A stretch of DNA of 64,000 nucleotides. Origin: Brienomyrus brachyistius (Eukaryota > Chordata > Actinopteri > Osteoglossiformes > Mormyridae). Position 1 is the stretch's first letter; every line of letters begins with the position of its first letter. Positions 1 to 8,660 of this stretch are shown here, piece by piece. The position numbers and the translations under genes are program-made. A model generated the notes under the pieces. The model did no database searches and was not told where the DNA came from. It saw nothing but the letters and a program-made list of their open reading frames with translations. The stretch lies in assembly GCF_023856365.1 (NCBI RefSeq), contig NW_026042830.1:26636-90635 (forward strand). Direction: 5' to 3'.

Positions 1-735
1 CAAGCAGCAGTGCTGTACTCTACAACTTGTGGATTAATTTGCCAGCCTGCTAGTGACATTCTAGTTAACTTCACAGGCATGACCAGGCAGTGGCGTATCG
101 TGGTTTGTCACATATGCAGGATTCATTACAAGTGGAGAAGTCAGCTGTGTTAAAAATCAGCTAAACTGAAATGGAAGGCTTGTAGTATAAGGGAGAAGGT
201 GAAGGAGAATGTCTTTTATGTGTTTTAAGTTGATTAAGTTTACATATGGTAAAGGTTCATTGTCTCTTCAAATGAGTGCTTGCAAATTTAAGGATCTAGG
301 AAATTAGCTTAGTCTACTGTTGCAATAATACACAGCTGCAGACTCTTAATGCCACTCTCTGGCTCCTTCCGGTTGGTGGACGCATGTGCAGAAAACAAAG
401 AAACAACAACTTTTTTGCTGTTTCACAAGCTTTCAAAGTAGAGTTCCATGGCACCTTTAAACTTAAAGGCCTGTATTTGCAGTAGAATGGTCATGCAATT
501 TGGATTTAACACCAAAAAAATGTCCCTGTGCGTGCAGCATTTAATGAATTACCCCTCTATACTTTTTGCACTGCACTTGAGATCTGAAGAGTCCTTTAAT
601 TCAATAGCAAGACCACTACAATTCTCTACATGTACATCAGTTTAACCAATCATTATTTAAACTAATCAAATTTTGTGTCAAACTTCACAATATTTTAAAT
701 AACCTCACAGACACAAACCATACGCAAAATAATCC
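1..735. other. Stretch without a recognised gene (downstream of the 320-aa gene)
   Basis: AT-rich. A 65-codon plus-strand frame at 448-645 recurs in units 2 to 6 but has no family resemblance, no splice or poly(A) context, and is broken in unit 7 by a one-base deletion. I see no gene here. Confidence 0.55.
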
Positions 736-738
736 ATA

Positions 739-744
739 TTTATT
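739..744 (-). terminator. Candidate poly(A) signal for the 320-aa gene
   Basis: TTTATT on the plus strand, read AATAAA on the minus strand, about 290 nt past the TAG of the 320-codon frame. A GT-rich stretch follows on the minus strand (from about 721 down to 703, ggtttgtgtctgtgag), as expected for a downstream cleavage element. Present in all seven units. Confidence 0.5.
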
Positions 745-769
745 TAATAGAAAAACAAGAATAAGAAGT

Positions 770-993
770 CTTATCTTAACCTATTCTTATCTTATCCTAT
801 GTAATCTTATGTCATACTATCTTACTTTAATCTTAACTTATCCTATCTTAGTCTTATCTTATTCTATGTTATCTTACATTATATACAACCTTATCTTAAC
901 CTATTCTTAGTCTTATCCTATGTAATCTTATATCATACAATCTTAGGATTAGTTAAGATAAGGTTAAACTACCTTAATCTTATATTATCCTAA
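770..993. repeat. Degenerate TCTTA/TCCTA-type short tandem repeat
   Basis: About 220 bp built from variants of TCTTA, TCTTAT and TCCTATG, including longer echoes such as ccttatcttaacctattctta (at about 770 and again at about 890). It also contains a short inverted match: ccttatcttaac near 891 pairs with gttaagataagg near 954. It lies in the putative 3' untranslated region of the minus-strand gene. The same tract occurs in every unit with no visible length change, unlike the TA and A runs. Confidence 0.8.
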
Positions 994-1030
994 GTACTTG
1001 TGAGATGTCTCACCTAATTATTTACGGGTT

Positions 1031-1993
1031 CTATGAAAAACTATTTACATCACACTGATAGCCCATCTCCACAGCCATCTCCAGGACCCCGGGGATGGCA
1101 CTTAGCTGATCCAGCGCCTCATCATCAAATATCAGCTCAGCTTGGGCACCCTCATTATCACCATATGAGTAGTGATTCTCTGAATTTTGATTCTTCCCCT
1201 GCTTGCAGATGTAAACTGCATGTTGAAAATCATTCCAAAACTGATTACACCAGTAATGAGCAAGGCACTTGGCATCATAGGTCATTTTAGAATAGTTGCA
1301 TAGATAAAAGTTATGCATCTTATTGAATCTTTCCATTTTCTCAAAAACAACAGAAGGGGAAATAAGTAGGGGTGTCGGACCCGTAACCAGCTCAGATGAG
1401 GGGGCTGCAGCTTGCGCTGGAACCTGATACAGAGGGGTGGGATGAACTGTGGCTGGAGGTGAAGATGGGTGTGGAGATGGGCTTACAGGTGAGACTACAC
1501 ATGGTGACGGAGGAGGAGAGTCTGTAAAAAAAGATGGGGATGGAGAGGAGGCAAAAGAGGATGGGACTGGTGATGGAAATAAGAAGGAAGTGGAGGAGAA
1601 GGCTGGTGAGCAGGGCTCAGGCTCTGACATTGATGGAGTGCGACACAGGATGGTAGCAACCTCGTCGTCACTCTGGGTGAGATCCACACACGGGATCTTG
1701 TCACCCACCTGGATTGAATCAAAGGGGTTACTGAAGGTTAGCAGGTTCTGCAAATTTTTTGTAAATGGCCCCTTCTGTTTTTTACACTTCTTTCTACGGC
1801 CTGACCGGCCTCCCGCCGTATTTCTACGGCGTCTTCTGCCCTGCTGAGCCCTGCTGGTCGCCAACGGGATGGGAGCAGATCCAGATATGGTTTGGGAGCT
1901 GGGTGCCGGTGGCCCAGTGCGGCATTTCTTCTGACGGCCTCCACTGCTGGTACTGGTTCGTCCTTTTGGATTATAAAGATAGGGGACACACAT
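1031..1993 (-). CDS. Unrecognised 320-aa basic, Ser/Pro-rich putative nuclear protein (unit 1)
   Basis: The longest intact ORF of the unit; I do not recognise the family. The start is bounded: the codon before ATG is an in-frame TAA. Seen in the protein: residues 1-50 Ser/Thr/Gly-rich with basic patches; 52-74 a dense Arg/Lys cluster (GRRRRRN, then GRRKKCKKQKG) that resembles a bipartite nuclear localisation signal; 101-111 PCVDLTQSDDE, which fits a SUMO-interaction motif (hydrophobic core followed by acidic residues); about 117-215 a low-complexity Ser/Pro linker with many SP pairs; 216-265 a region rich in aromatic residues and Cys (Cys232, Cys243, Cys249, Cys263); and an acidic tail (about 285-310). 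There is no signal peptide or membrane segment. The reading frame and protein are identical in all six complete units. A poly(A) signal lies about 290 nt downstream and a good splice acceptor 27 nt upstream. A nuclear regulatory role is inference only. Confidence 0.72.
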   Translation of the reverse strand: MCVPYLYNPKGRTSTSSGGRQKKCRTGPPAPSSQTISGSAPIPLATSRAQQGRRRRRNTAGGRSGRRKKCKKQKGPFTKNLQNLLTFSNPFDSIQVGDKIPCVDLTQSDDEVATILCRTPSMSEPEPCSPAFSSTSFLFPSPVPSSFASSPSPSFFTDSPPPSPCVVSPVSPSPHPSSPPATVHPTPLYQVPAQAAAPSSELVTGPTPLLISPSVVFEKMERFNKMHNFYLCNYSKMTYDAKCLAHYWCNQFWNDFQHAVYICKQGKNQNSENHYSYGDNEGAQAELIFDDEALDQLSAIPGVLEMAVEMGYQCDVNSFS

Positions 1994-2020
1994 TTAATTA
2001 AAGTGAATCCTTATGTCACT

Positions 2021-2478
2021 CTACAAGAAAAGTACATCACATACATCACAGATATCGCACTTGGCAGTCAGTATTGCACATTGAGAGAAATTCTGCCATC
2101 TTATCGGATATAGGAAACACATGCTTGGGAGACTTATGCGCTGGTCTTGAATTGGGCTGCCTGCATTTCAGCAGGGGAACTTGACCTATAAAAACACACC
2201 ATGTAGTGCACAGATTCCCTGATATGCAGAACAACAGCGAAAAACAACACTGGAAAGGTTCATGTGCACCAAATTTACAGATGTAGCCGCTTGAATTTTC
2301 CCCTGTTTCCATGATGGGGCCTTGGCTGGTCCTTGGCTGGTCCATGACAGGTCCCTGCTGGGCCTTGGGTGGCACCTTGGCTATAATGAGATCCCCCACG
2401 ATGATGTGTGTAAAGTACTTGCAATGATTTATCCATCCACCAGGGAGAGCAGTGATTATGGAAGCAGAAATGACTTAC
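2021..2478 (-). other. Candidate intron upstream of the 320-aa ORF
   Basis: On the minus strand the left edge is a perfect donor, CAG|GTAAGT, at 2479/2478. The right edge is a pyrimidine-rich acceptor, acttttcttgtag|AG, at 2021/2020. Splicing gives a 458-nt intron and puts the ORF start 27 nt into the next exon, making the preceding exons 5' untranslated sequence. The interval contains a 117-codon minus-strand frame (2046-2399) with no convincing protein character, which I treat as intronic. Another possible acceptor (gtgtttttatag) lies near 2187. Confidence 0.45.
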
Positions 2479-2502
2479 CTGAAATCAGGTATTGTAACTC
2501 CA
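2479..2502 (-). other. Candidate 24-nt micro-exon
   Basis: On the minus strand a strong acceptor (ttttcattttctgcag|) is followed 24 nt later by a perfect donor (CAG|GTAAGT). The pair could define a micro-exon whose length is a multiple of three. One frame reads ELQYLIS. An alternative acceptor further upstream (ctattgcag near 2573) would give a longer exon. Copies at 12811-12834, 23143-23166, 33476-33499, 43806-43829 and 54137-54160. Confidence 0.4.
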
Positions 2503-2985
2503 CTGCAGAAAATGAAAATCTAAGGAAGTATAATTTTCTTATATTTAGACAAAATTCCAATTTCATTAATAAACTGACTACACTGCAATAGATGGCCTGA
2601 GAAATGTAAGAAATTGTTTCTGTTGTGAGGCAAAGATGGCCTAAAACTAGCAAAATGTGTTTTAGTCAGTTTATTGATGAAATTAGAATTTTGTATTTTA
2701 CTTCACCTTTTGGAGATAAGGCGGACCCAAGATGTGTGCAATACAATAATTACAGGCCTAAACAAAGTAATACGGTTGCTTGTGGAGAATAAAGGTGGAC
2801 AGAGTGGAAAATGAAAAATAAAAATGCTTATGGTTCTGTACTGTGCTTGAATAAAACGGACGCATTCCTTAGTCTGTTCTGTCTTTCCTTCTGGCTAACA
2901 GTCTGAAAGGCTGCTGATGGCTGCACATTCACAGGAGGGCTGGGGGCAGTCACGATGACGTGTGAATCTGTCATAAACTTCTCTG

Positions 2986-3150
2986 CTTGGCCACAATGAA
3001 AAGAGATATGTTTGCAGGGGATCAAGGTGAGGTTGTTTTCTTAACCTAAGAACACTGAACCAACGGTCAAGCATGGTGGTGGTAGTATCATGCTGTTTTG
3101 CTGACAGTACTGTACATGAGAACATTGCAGAAAGACAATGGGATAATGAA
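2986..3150 (+). pseudogene. Tc1/mariner transposase relic
   Basis: Translated plus-strand pieces match the well-known fish Tc1-like transposase core: LGHNEKRYVCRG at 2986-3021, then, in another frame after a stop, PKNTEPTVKHGGGSIMLFC at 3045-3101, which ends in a stop where functional copies have Trp-Gly-Cys-Phe. A further scrap near 3110-3143 reads LQKDNG. The element is dead: two frames, internal stops and no flanking inverted repeats seen. Found at the same place in units 2 to 6 (for example 13318-13482). Confidence 0.75.
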
Positions 3151-3303
3151 GTAGCACTAGATAGATAGACTGGGATTTTTTGTCATAGTACCAGACACAA
3201 AAAGAGGAACATAAAAGAAACATAGCATAACAAGTATTTACTGTAACCCTATGGAGTCTGAGGCCTCTCACCCACTTTCAAAGTAGTCTGACAGGCCTTG
3301 ACA

Positions 3304-4280
3304 TTTTACTGTTTTTCTGAATTGCTAAAACACATGTCCTAAAATCTCTCATCTCCTGTAATCAAACCACTAAGCACAAACTCTAAAATTCAAGCTAAAC
3401 TCACAAAACCTTACGCTTGTCTTGCAAAATCAAACAATCTTCTCAAAACTATATTATCTTTGCTCAAAAGCAAACACTGTTTTCAGACCATGCATCTCGT
3501 CAGTTGGGTAAAGGTACACTACTGAACAGTCATAGCACTCTACAGCAAAAAATGAAAACAGTACCAATCAAAACTGTTGTTGACATGTAAATGAGAAACC
3601 GTAAGACTATAATAATAGTTAAAAAAAATTATGGTCGTCTACCATATGACTGATAATTAATATGTAACGTTTGCCATACTCAGTACTCCAGAAAAGTGAC
3701 TGTAAAGAACAACGCCAAAAAGTAAACAAACGAGAGGCATATTACAGTAAAATGTTGTGCAACTGCCAAGCCAGAGTCACAGAAGAATATTCATCCTGCC
3801 TCATCGCCATGTCTCAGGGCTGGGTCTAGCGATGCTATCCCTTGTTGAGTGATGCAGAAAGAATCCTCTGTGTGACCCATTTGTACCTTGACTTCAAAAT
3901 GCAACTCCTATCCTTCTATGGCACGTATTCTATGTTCTAGTCACTCTTTGGCTTCCTCAAATGTTTAGAAATGTGTGTGAATAGTTTTGAGTCATTGTGT
4001 TCAAATGACTACTGTGTGCTGGCTGCGCTTCACTTCTGTGGCCTGTGTTTTCTATTTTGCATCAAAGTTCACCATAGCGCAAAATGTGTTTTGATGAATG
4101 GGAATGTGTTTTGAGTTTTGCAAAAAGGATGACTGAGATCTGCAAATTGTGTCTAACTAGGTGACCATGGTTTAAAGTTTTGCCAAAGAAGTAACTGATT
4201 CAATAAATGACTTTTGGCAATCGGCAGTTTTGTTCCCAAAACGATTTCTAATATTTCAGCAATTCAGAAAAACTGTTAAA
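3304..4280. mobile_element. Inverted-repeat-flanked AT-rich segment, candidate non-autonomous DNA transposon
   Basis: The 23 bases 3304-3326 (core gtttttctgaattgct) and 4258-4280 (core agcaattcagaaaaac) are inverted copies of each other with a perfect 16-base core and only a mismatch or two beyond it. Between them lies about 930 bp of AT-rich sequence with frequent aaaac/gtttt motifs but no coding potential that I can defend. Target-site duplications were not found, so the true element ends may lie elsewhere; the second transposase relic at 5060-5260 might belong to the same element. Confidence 0.45.
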
Positions 4281-5059
4281 TATTTCACCTGTCTAAAAAA
4301 CATTTATCCCAAAGTGCTACGAATGCTTTTATTCAGCACAAACTCAGCACCAATAATCTGTCAACATTTAGAATGTGATTATTCTATATATATATTTTTT
4401 TTTTTTGTTAAAATCTACTTTAAACATACACTTTTCAAAAACTTATTTTCAGTGGTGCTGACAAATTGTAAAAAATCACATTATAAATATTTCTAGCCTA
4501 AGCTTGAGTTCTGAAGCTTACAGACATAGGGGATGGCTACACAAAGGTGAATGAGACATTCAGAAAATTGTATGAGGTTTGATTACTAAAGTGTTACAAC
4601 TTTGAAGTGACTTTGGAGTCACCAGACCTTTGCATACTGTCAATGGCCCATCAGTCTGGACTGTCTGTCACTGCTCTTCACACCAATCAGTTTGGAAAGG
4701 CAGTGTGAATTTTACAGGTTTTTTTTTCATTTGCTAAGACAAATACTGCAATACTGAAGTTGCTTTCTCAAAACTCTTCATGCAGTCACCACAACATTTA
4801 CTTATGTGGGCTAAACTGTTTAGCATTTCACTTTGCTTTCATACAAAATGCAATCAATGACTAAATGCTTCAAAAGCCATGGATTCCTGTCTCACTCACA
4901 ATATTACATTTTCAGAGGCCAATTTGCACATACCTACATACTGACCCAAAAACTGCTAATAAGACAGTCAAAACTGAAACATGTCATTTTGCTAAATCAC
5001 TATCAAGACCCTTTCTAAAACAGATTGTAAAAAACACATAATACAAAGAAATTATGTCA
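4281..5059. other. AT-rich stretch without a gene
   Basis: No ORF here is supported. A TA/T tract at about 4384-4406 varies between units: (TA)5 in units 1 and 2 and (TA)4 in units 3 to 6, always with 12 T. This change alone creates or destroys an 88-codon frame at 4230-4496, which argues against that frame being a gene. Confidence 0.6.
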
Positions 5060-5260
5060 GTTGACACAAGATCAAACAATGAATGTTGGATGCCAGGATA
5101 TTCCTCCAGAGCAATGCCAAGGATGGATCAGGCATGTGGAGATGCTACCCTAGATACTACCCTGTCTTAGCAATTGAAAACAACTGTAAGAAAAGACACA
5201 ATACTAGCCTTTTTACAGTTTATAACATGCAACGGATTAAACGTCGATGAATAAAATGTG
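5060..5260 (+). pseudogene. IS630/Tc1-type transposase C-terminal relic
   Basis: The frame from 5079 reads MNVGCQDIPPEQCQGWIRHV and runs to a TAG at 5151-5153. This resembles the C-terminal segment of an IS630/Tc1-like transposase family widespread in fish (pattern GCQDI..., GWIRH..., then PRC and DVDE blocks). A shifted frame continues with YPRYYPVLAIEN, and near 5243 NVDE precedes a stop, consistent with the rest of that C-terminus after frameshifts. The family match is from memory of the motif. Equivalent copies occur in units 2 to 6. Confidence 0.6.
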
Positions 5261-5949
5261 CAATCACATTATTCCAGGAACAATGCAAAACAATAAATGA
5301 ATATTAGAACAACAAATTGTCACTCCTGATCAGGATGCCAAGCTTCAAAACAGTTCCTGTCTCGTTACTGTATGACATCATAGCGCTGGATTAGTATGTA
5401 CCGGCATGCTCGCTATCCAAGTACCTAGCCCTGTTTGTCTCCGGTGTTGTAAAAACTTTGGCTGTAGCTTCAGTTTACTTTAAAGTATCAATTATGCCAG
5501 AAGCTTGCTAATGGCTACCAAAAGATTCTCGTTGATACTTGTTGTACTTGTGTATGAACTTGTGACCACAACTAAAATGTGTTTTTGTAAAGAAAGCGCC
5601 ATCTCATGGCAACACCCTGCAAGTGAATAAATGAGCGCGTTCAGACGAGAATTTAGGCACACCCCCCAGAAGGAGGGGGGTTACTCCCGTTGGCTGGCTT
5701 TTGCCAATGTGGGACATGTTCACCTGTTACCTTACCATTTGACGTCGCTTTCCTGTTATGTTCAAACACATCACAGCCACAGATTTTACGGATTTCATTG
5801 TGCAGTACAGCAGACATGCTGAAAAGAGCCCCGTATTTTTACTGCTTCATGGTAACAAATCACCGTTGGGCTAAAGGTGAACCATTTTATTATTTAGTAT
5901 CCTAAGACACGTAGTTCCAAAATAAGATAGTTATCACAGACTGCAAGAT
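5261..5949. other. Stretch without a recognised gene; G/C hairpin at 5662-5680
   Basis: The short frames here have no recognisable content. A hairpin of six C (5662-5667) and six G (5675-5680) with a 7-nt loop is conserved; units 2 to 6 have five C. The one-base change alters the frames on either strand, so frames that cross it differ between unit 1 and the others. Confidence 0.55.
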
Positions 5950-6029
5950 TCAACAAGACCAGCCAAGCCTGTTCTGACTTTCATTCTTCGAGTGCTGAGA
6001 TATTCTAGGCATCATTTTGCCGTTCTTAC

Positions 6030-6132
6030 CATGGCTGACTGAACCGGGGATGTCTTCCGGAGCAATCCGGACACTGACGGCGTCATTTGGCAGGAGCCAG
6101 TCGATTCTCCGCAGGTAGATGAAGGCAGACAT
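6030..6132 (-). other. Candidate first coding exon (34 codons plus 1 nt) with consensus donor
   Basis: On the minus strand an ATG with A at -3 (gaaagATGT) opens a 34-codon GC-richer stretch beginning MSAFIYLRRIDWLLPNDAV and ending at a consensus donor, CCATG|GTAAGAAC, at 6030/6029. The composition and clean donor look like a genuine vertebrate first coding exon, perhaps captured from a host gene. Its product is not recognised. Spliced directly, or through the micro-exon, to the acceptor at 2021 it would hit TGA within two codons, so it does not extend the 320-aa protein in any simple way. One variable site lies inside: the Ile codon ATC of units 1, 2, 5 and 6 (RRIDW) is Thr in units 3 and 4 (RRTDW). 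Confidence 0.4.
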
Positions 6133-6700
6133 CTTTCGCGTCTTGTCTTTTGCTGGGAAAGTGCAAATCTGAGCTGCTTTGAATGTTTGAATCAAAACTC
6201 GAAACGGAATTAGAATTGTTATGATGCGGTTGCTAAGATATGGTGGTCGATTAGTGTCAGCGCGCGGCAAAGTCTTCAAGCACTTTAATCAAATGACCAG
6301 ACACACGATATATATTGACAAAAGCGCGGAAAGATAATAGAAGCACCGTAAATTTAGAAGACACGCCTAAAAACAGAAAATGTTATAAATAAAATGTATT
6401 GAAGTATTTAAATAGAATTCCTTCCTGGCAGCAAGTAACGCGAGAGCTGCAGACGTGACGTTCCACAGACTCCCAGAATTCACAGCGATCGTTAAGCGAC
6501 CCATTCAATCAGAATAGAAGGAAATGGCGAGGAGACGTTCTTATCTCACACTGGTTTTTATTTACAACTGAATGTTTAGCACACTTGGAAAATTCTGTAA
6601 TCCATCTTCAGCCATTTCACTCTTCCACTGTAGCAACGCAAAGTGAAGAATTCTGAACAATGATGGCGGCACATTCGCAGCTGCTCCGAACTCTCCAGTG
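6133..6700. promoter_or_regulatory. CpG-containing stretch, possible promoter
   Basis: CpG is more frequent here than in the surrounding AT-rich DNA (sites near 6137, 6262, 6327, 6440, 6460, 6487). It includes a CRE-like gacgtgacgtt near 6453-6463 and an atggcggc motif at 6662-6669 of the kind common near vertebrate start sites. It lies directly upstream of the candidate minus-strand exon at 6030-6132. Promoter function is inference; there is no clear TATA box. A 64-codon minus-strand frame and a 73-codon plus-strand frame in the area are not supported. Confidence 0.3.
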
Positions 6701-6789
6701 TTCCTCTGACTGTGTTTTATTGGTTTATTTGCTTCCGGTACCAGTATTTTACGCATCCTTGTTCTTCTTTACTGTTGGTGTATGTTTCT

Positions 6790-6900
6790 TTGATTTTATA
6801 TTGTATTTTACTTGTACTTTTATCCTTAACATGGCGTCGACAGCCTTGCTCCAAAGACATCTCATTGTATTTGCACAGTGACAGTAACGCTATCTTATCT
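6790..6900 (+). mobile_element. L2/CR1-type LINE 3'-tail-like sequence
   Basis: The block catctcattgtatttgcac, then agtgacagtaacgctatctt, closely resembles the conserved 3' end of fish L2-type LINEs and their SINE partners (tctcattgta...tacaatgacaataaag followed by a short repeat). Only the tail is visible. The match is by recollection of the motif. Confidence 0.45.
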
Positions 6901-6955
6901 TGCGAGAGGAAGTAGCATAAGGCTGTACTGCTAACGTTAGCATTAGCAAGCCTAG

Positions 6956-7060
6956 CAGTGTTGGTAGTAAGGCGTTACTATAATCCCACTACTCTTGTCT
7001 GTAAGGAGTAATGTAACTAATTGCCATTAAAAAACACGGAAGGTGCTGAAATTTAAATGC
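6956..7060 (+). mobile_element. hAT-like transposon end
   Basis: The sequence starts cagtgttgg and continues with gtaaggcgttactataatcc and ggagtaatgtaactaattgc. This is like the fish hAT family ends that open with CAGTGTTGG and are rich in GTAACGCGTTAC. No opposite end (ccaacactg) was found within the unit, so this would be a solo or truncated end. Just upstream (6930-6950) is gctaacgttagcattagcaa, a motif frequent in fish intergenic DNA. Confidence 0.5.
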
Positions 7061-7104
7061 ACTCTTTACCTTTGTCTTGCGTGAAAATATTAATGGATAA
7101 AGGC

Positions 7105-7671
7105 AGCATGTTCCCTTAATTTCCCGTTTATGATGTAACGCCACCCGACCTCACCATGGCGCAATGAATGGGTGGTATTGTAGGTACGCTGATAGATACA
7201 ATTAGACGGTTGTATTGTCTGGCACTGTCATAGCTGCAACACTGAAATAATATAACTAGCCAGAGAGCACACATGCATTGGCACTATGTCTCCGCGATGC
7301 TTGAAAACCCATCAGCAAACATCTCTGTGTTGCAGAAACATCGCCACCGACCATTTGCACCCACCACACGTCGAAACTCCTGGCAGACACATGGTCCAAT
7401 CCCACCCGTATTAAAAGTACATTTATATGCGGTAATTGATGAGTAGTAATTTCCAGTAACCTGCACAACACTGCTGACTAGTGACGTTGCCGCCGTTGGC
7501 TGAATCCGCAGTAGTTATGGTGCTATGATGTTAGATTGTTACAGGGACTGTGATAAATGCAGACCCCTCTATTATGGTTGCGTTAAAAAAAAAAAAAGCA
7601 AACATTTGTACTCAGATTTCATGGCGGTGTGCTTTTTATACCTTGACAAGTTTTCCTGAGATCAGATTTAA
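7105..7671 (+). repeat. Intra-unit direct duplication, left arm (567 bp)
   Basis: This arm and 8661-9391 share the same sequence in the same orientation from agcatgttccc to the atcagatt boundary, at roughly 90% identity by eye, for example the common run cgatgcttgaaaacccatc. The left arm lacks the roughly 158-bp insert of the right arm. The poly-A run near 7585 is 12-14 long depending on the unit. A 71-codon minus-strand frame inside it exists only because of this repeat. No gene is supported. Confidence 0.9.
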
Positions 7672-8660
7672 AAAATTCCAAAATATAGCAGCATATTGAC
7701 GTGTATTCTCTGTATCTTAAAACGTGGCGGGTCGTCAGACTCGGATACACAGCTCTATGGTCCACACAGAGGAAACGAAGAACCTGCACTTTGCTAAGTC
7801 ACGAAGTTATCTTTTGTCATGTGACTACGTTTACGTGCCTTGACGCAATTAAGATGTTTTCATGTGTTTTTAATGGCGCAGTTACAGAGCATAGCCATGT
7901 AAACGCATTAATGGGGGAATCTCATTTATAAAGGCTTCGTGTGACCGAAAAAGATGACAAACATTCATACTTACATTTGTAAGGAGATTTTGGGATTTAT
8001 AAAGAAAAGGGTACGCTGGGAAAAGAACTCCTACGTTCTGCGAACGAGGCTGACGGGGATGCTGTTTCGACAGAATCCTGTAGAGGGCACTGTGCACGCT
8101 AAATTGAAGGCTCCAGGAATGTTTTCTGCTTTTCATTTTACTAAGAGAATAATAATGATTCAAATGTTTTTGGTCACACGGCCATTGGCTCTGAAATTAA
8201 ACTGTCCTTTTAAATAAAACTGTTTACATTTGCAAACTGTATTGTATGCTGTGTTTGAATGTTCCGATATCGTTATTAGATATTTCACTGCATGTTTTTC
8301 AACAAAATGCCCTCTGAAATTGGTACTCTGTCACTAAGACGTACTGTACAAACAATGCATTTTCTGCCCAGGGTAAAGGCTTCTTATTCAGTTTCCCTAC
8401 AGGGGATAGCTGGGGTCCGTGGGATGTTTGGAAGTTAGTGTCAGGGCATTCTGGTAGAATGTGACCTTTGGCAACAATGGGCTGGACAGCTCTGTGCTCA
8501 TCTTGTCTCATCTGGGACTCCCACCATCACTGCCACTGAGCATCTCCTCTACAGGCAAACACTGAAGTGCCACCAAGACCAGCAGGTGGCTCTGGGATGC
8601 AACCACTTCTGAGGCCAGATGAGGGAGCCACTAATGATGGCTTGAAGAGATATCAGTGTT
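7672..8660. other. Stretch without a recognised gene between the duplicated arms
   Basis: It contains short frames only (76, 87, 93 and 70 codons). The 93/87-codon pair near 7882-8217 is broken in unit 2 by a one-base insertion at about 18317, and none shows domain content. The sequence from about 8290 to 8620 is GC-richer and could be an old exon or transposon scrap, but I cannot identify it. Confidence 0.5.

Noticed and set aside
448..645. 65-codon plus-strand ORF present in six units
   Set aside because: Conservation only reflects the near-identity of units; no family match, and no splice or poly(A) context.
1449..1847. 132-codon plus-strand ORF (and its copies) rich in Gly, Asp and Glu
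   Set aside because: It is the antisense shadow of the Ser/Pro-rich codons of the minus-strand 320-aa gene; the skewed composition is explained by the complementary strand.
2046..2399. 117-codon minus-strand ORF upstream of the 320-aa gene
   Set aside because: No recognisable domain, Cys-rich random-looking middle, and it lies between a perfect donor and a good acceptor, so it reads better as intron.
4230..4496. 88-codon plus-strand ORF in units 1 and 2
   Set aside because: Depends on a TA-tract length found only in units 1 and 2; composition is AT-rich filler.
7882..8217. 93- and 87-codon overlapping ORFs on opposite strands
   Set aside because: A one-base insertion in unit 2 truncates both, and neither shows a protein motif.
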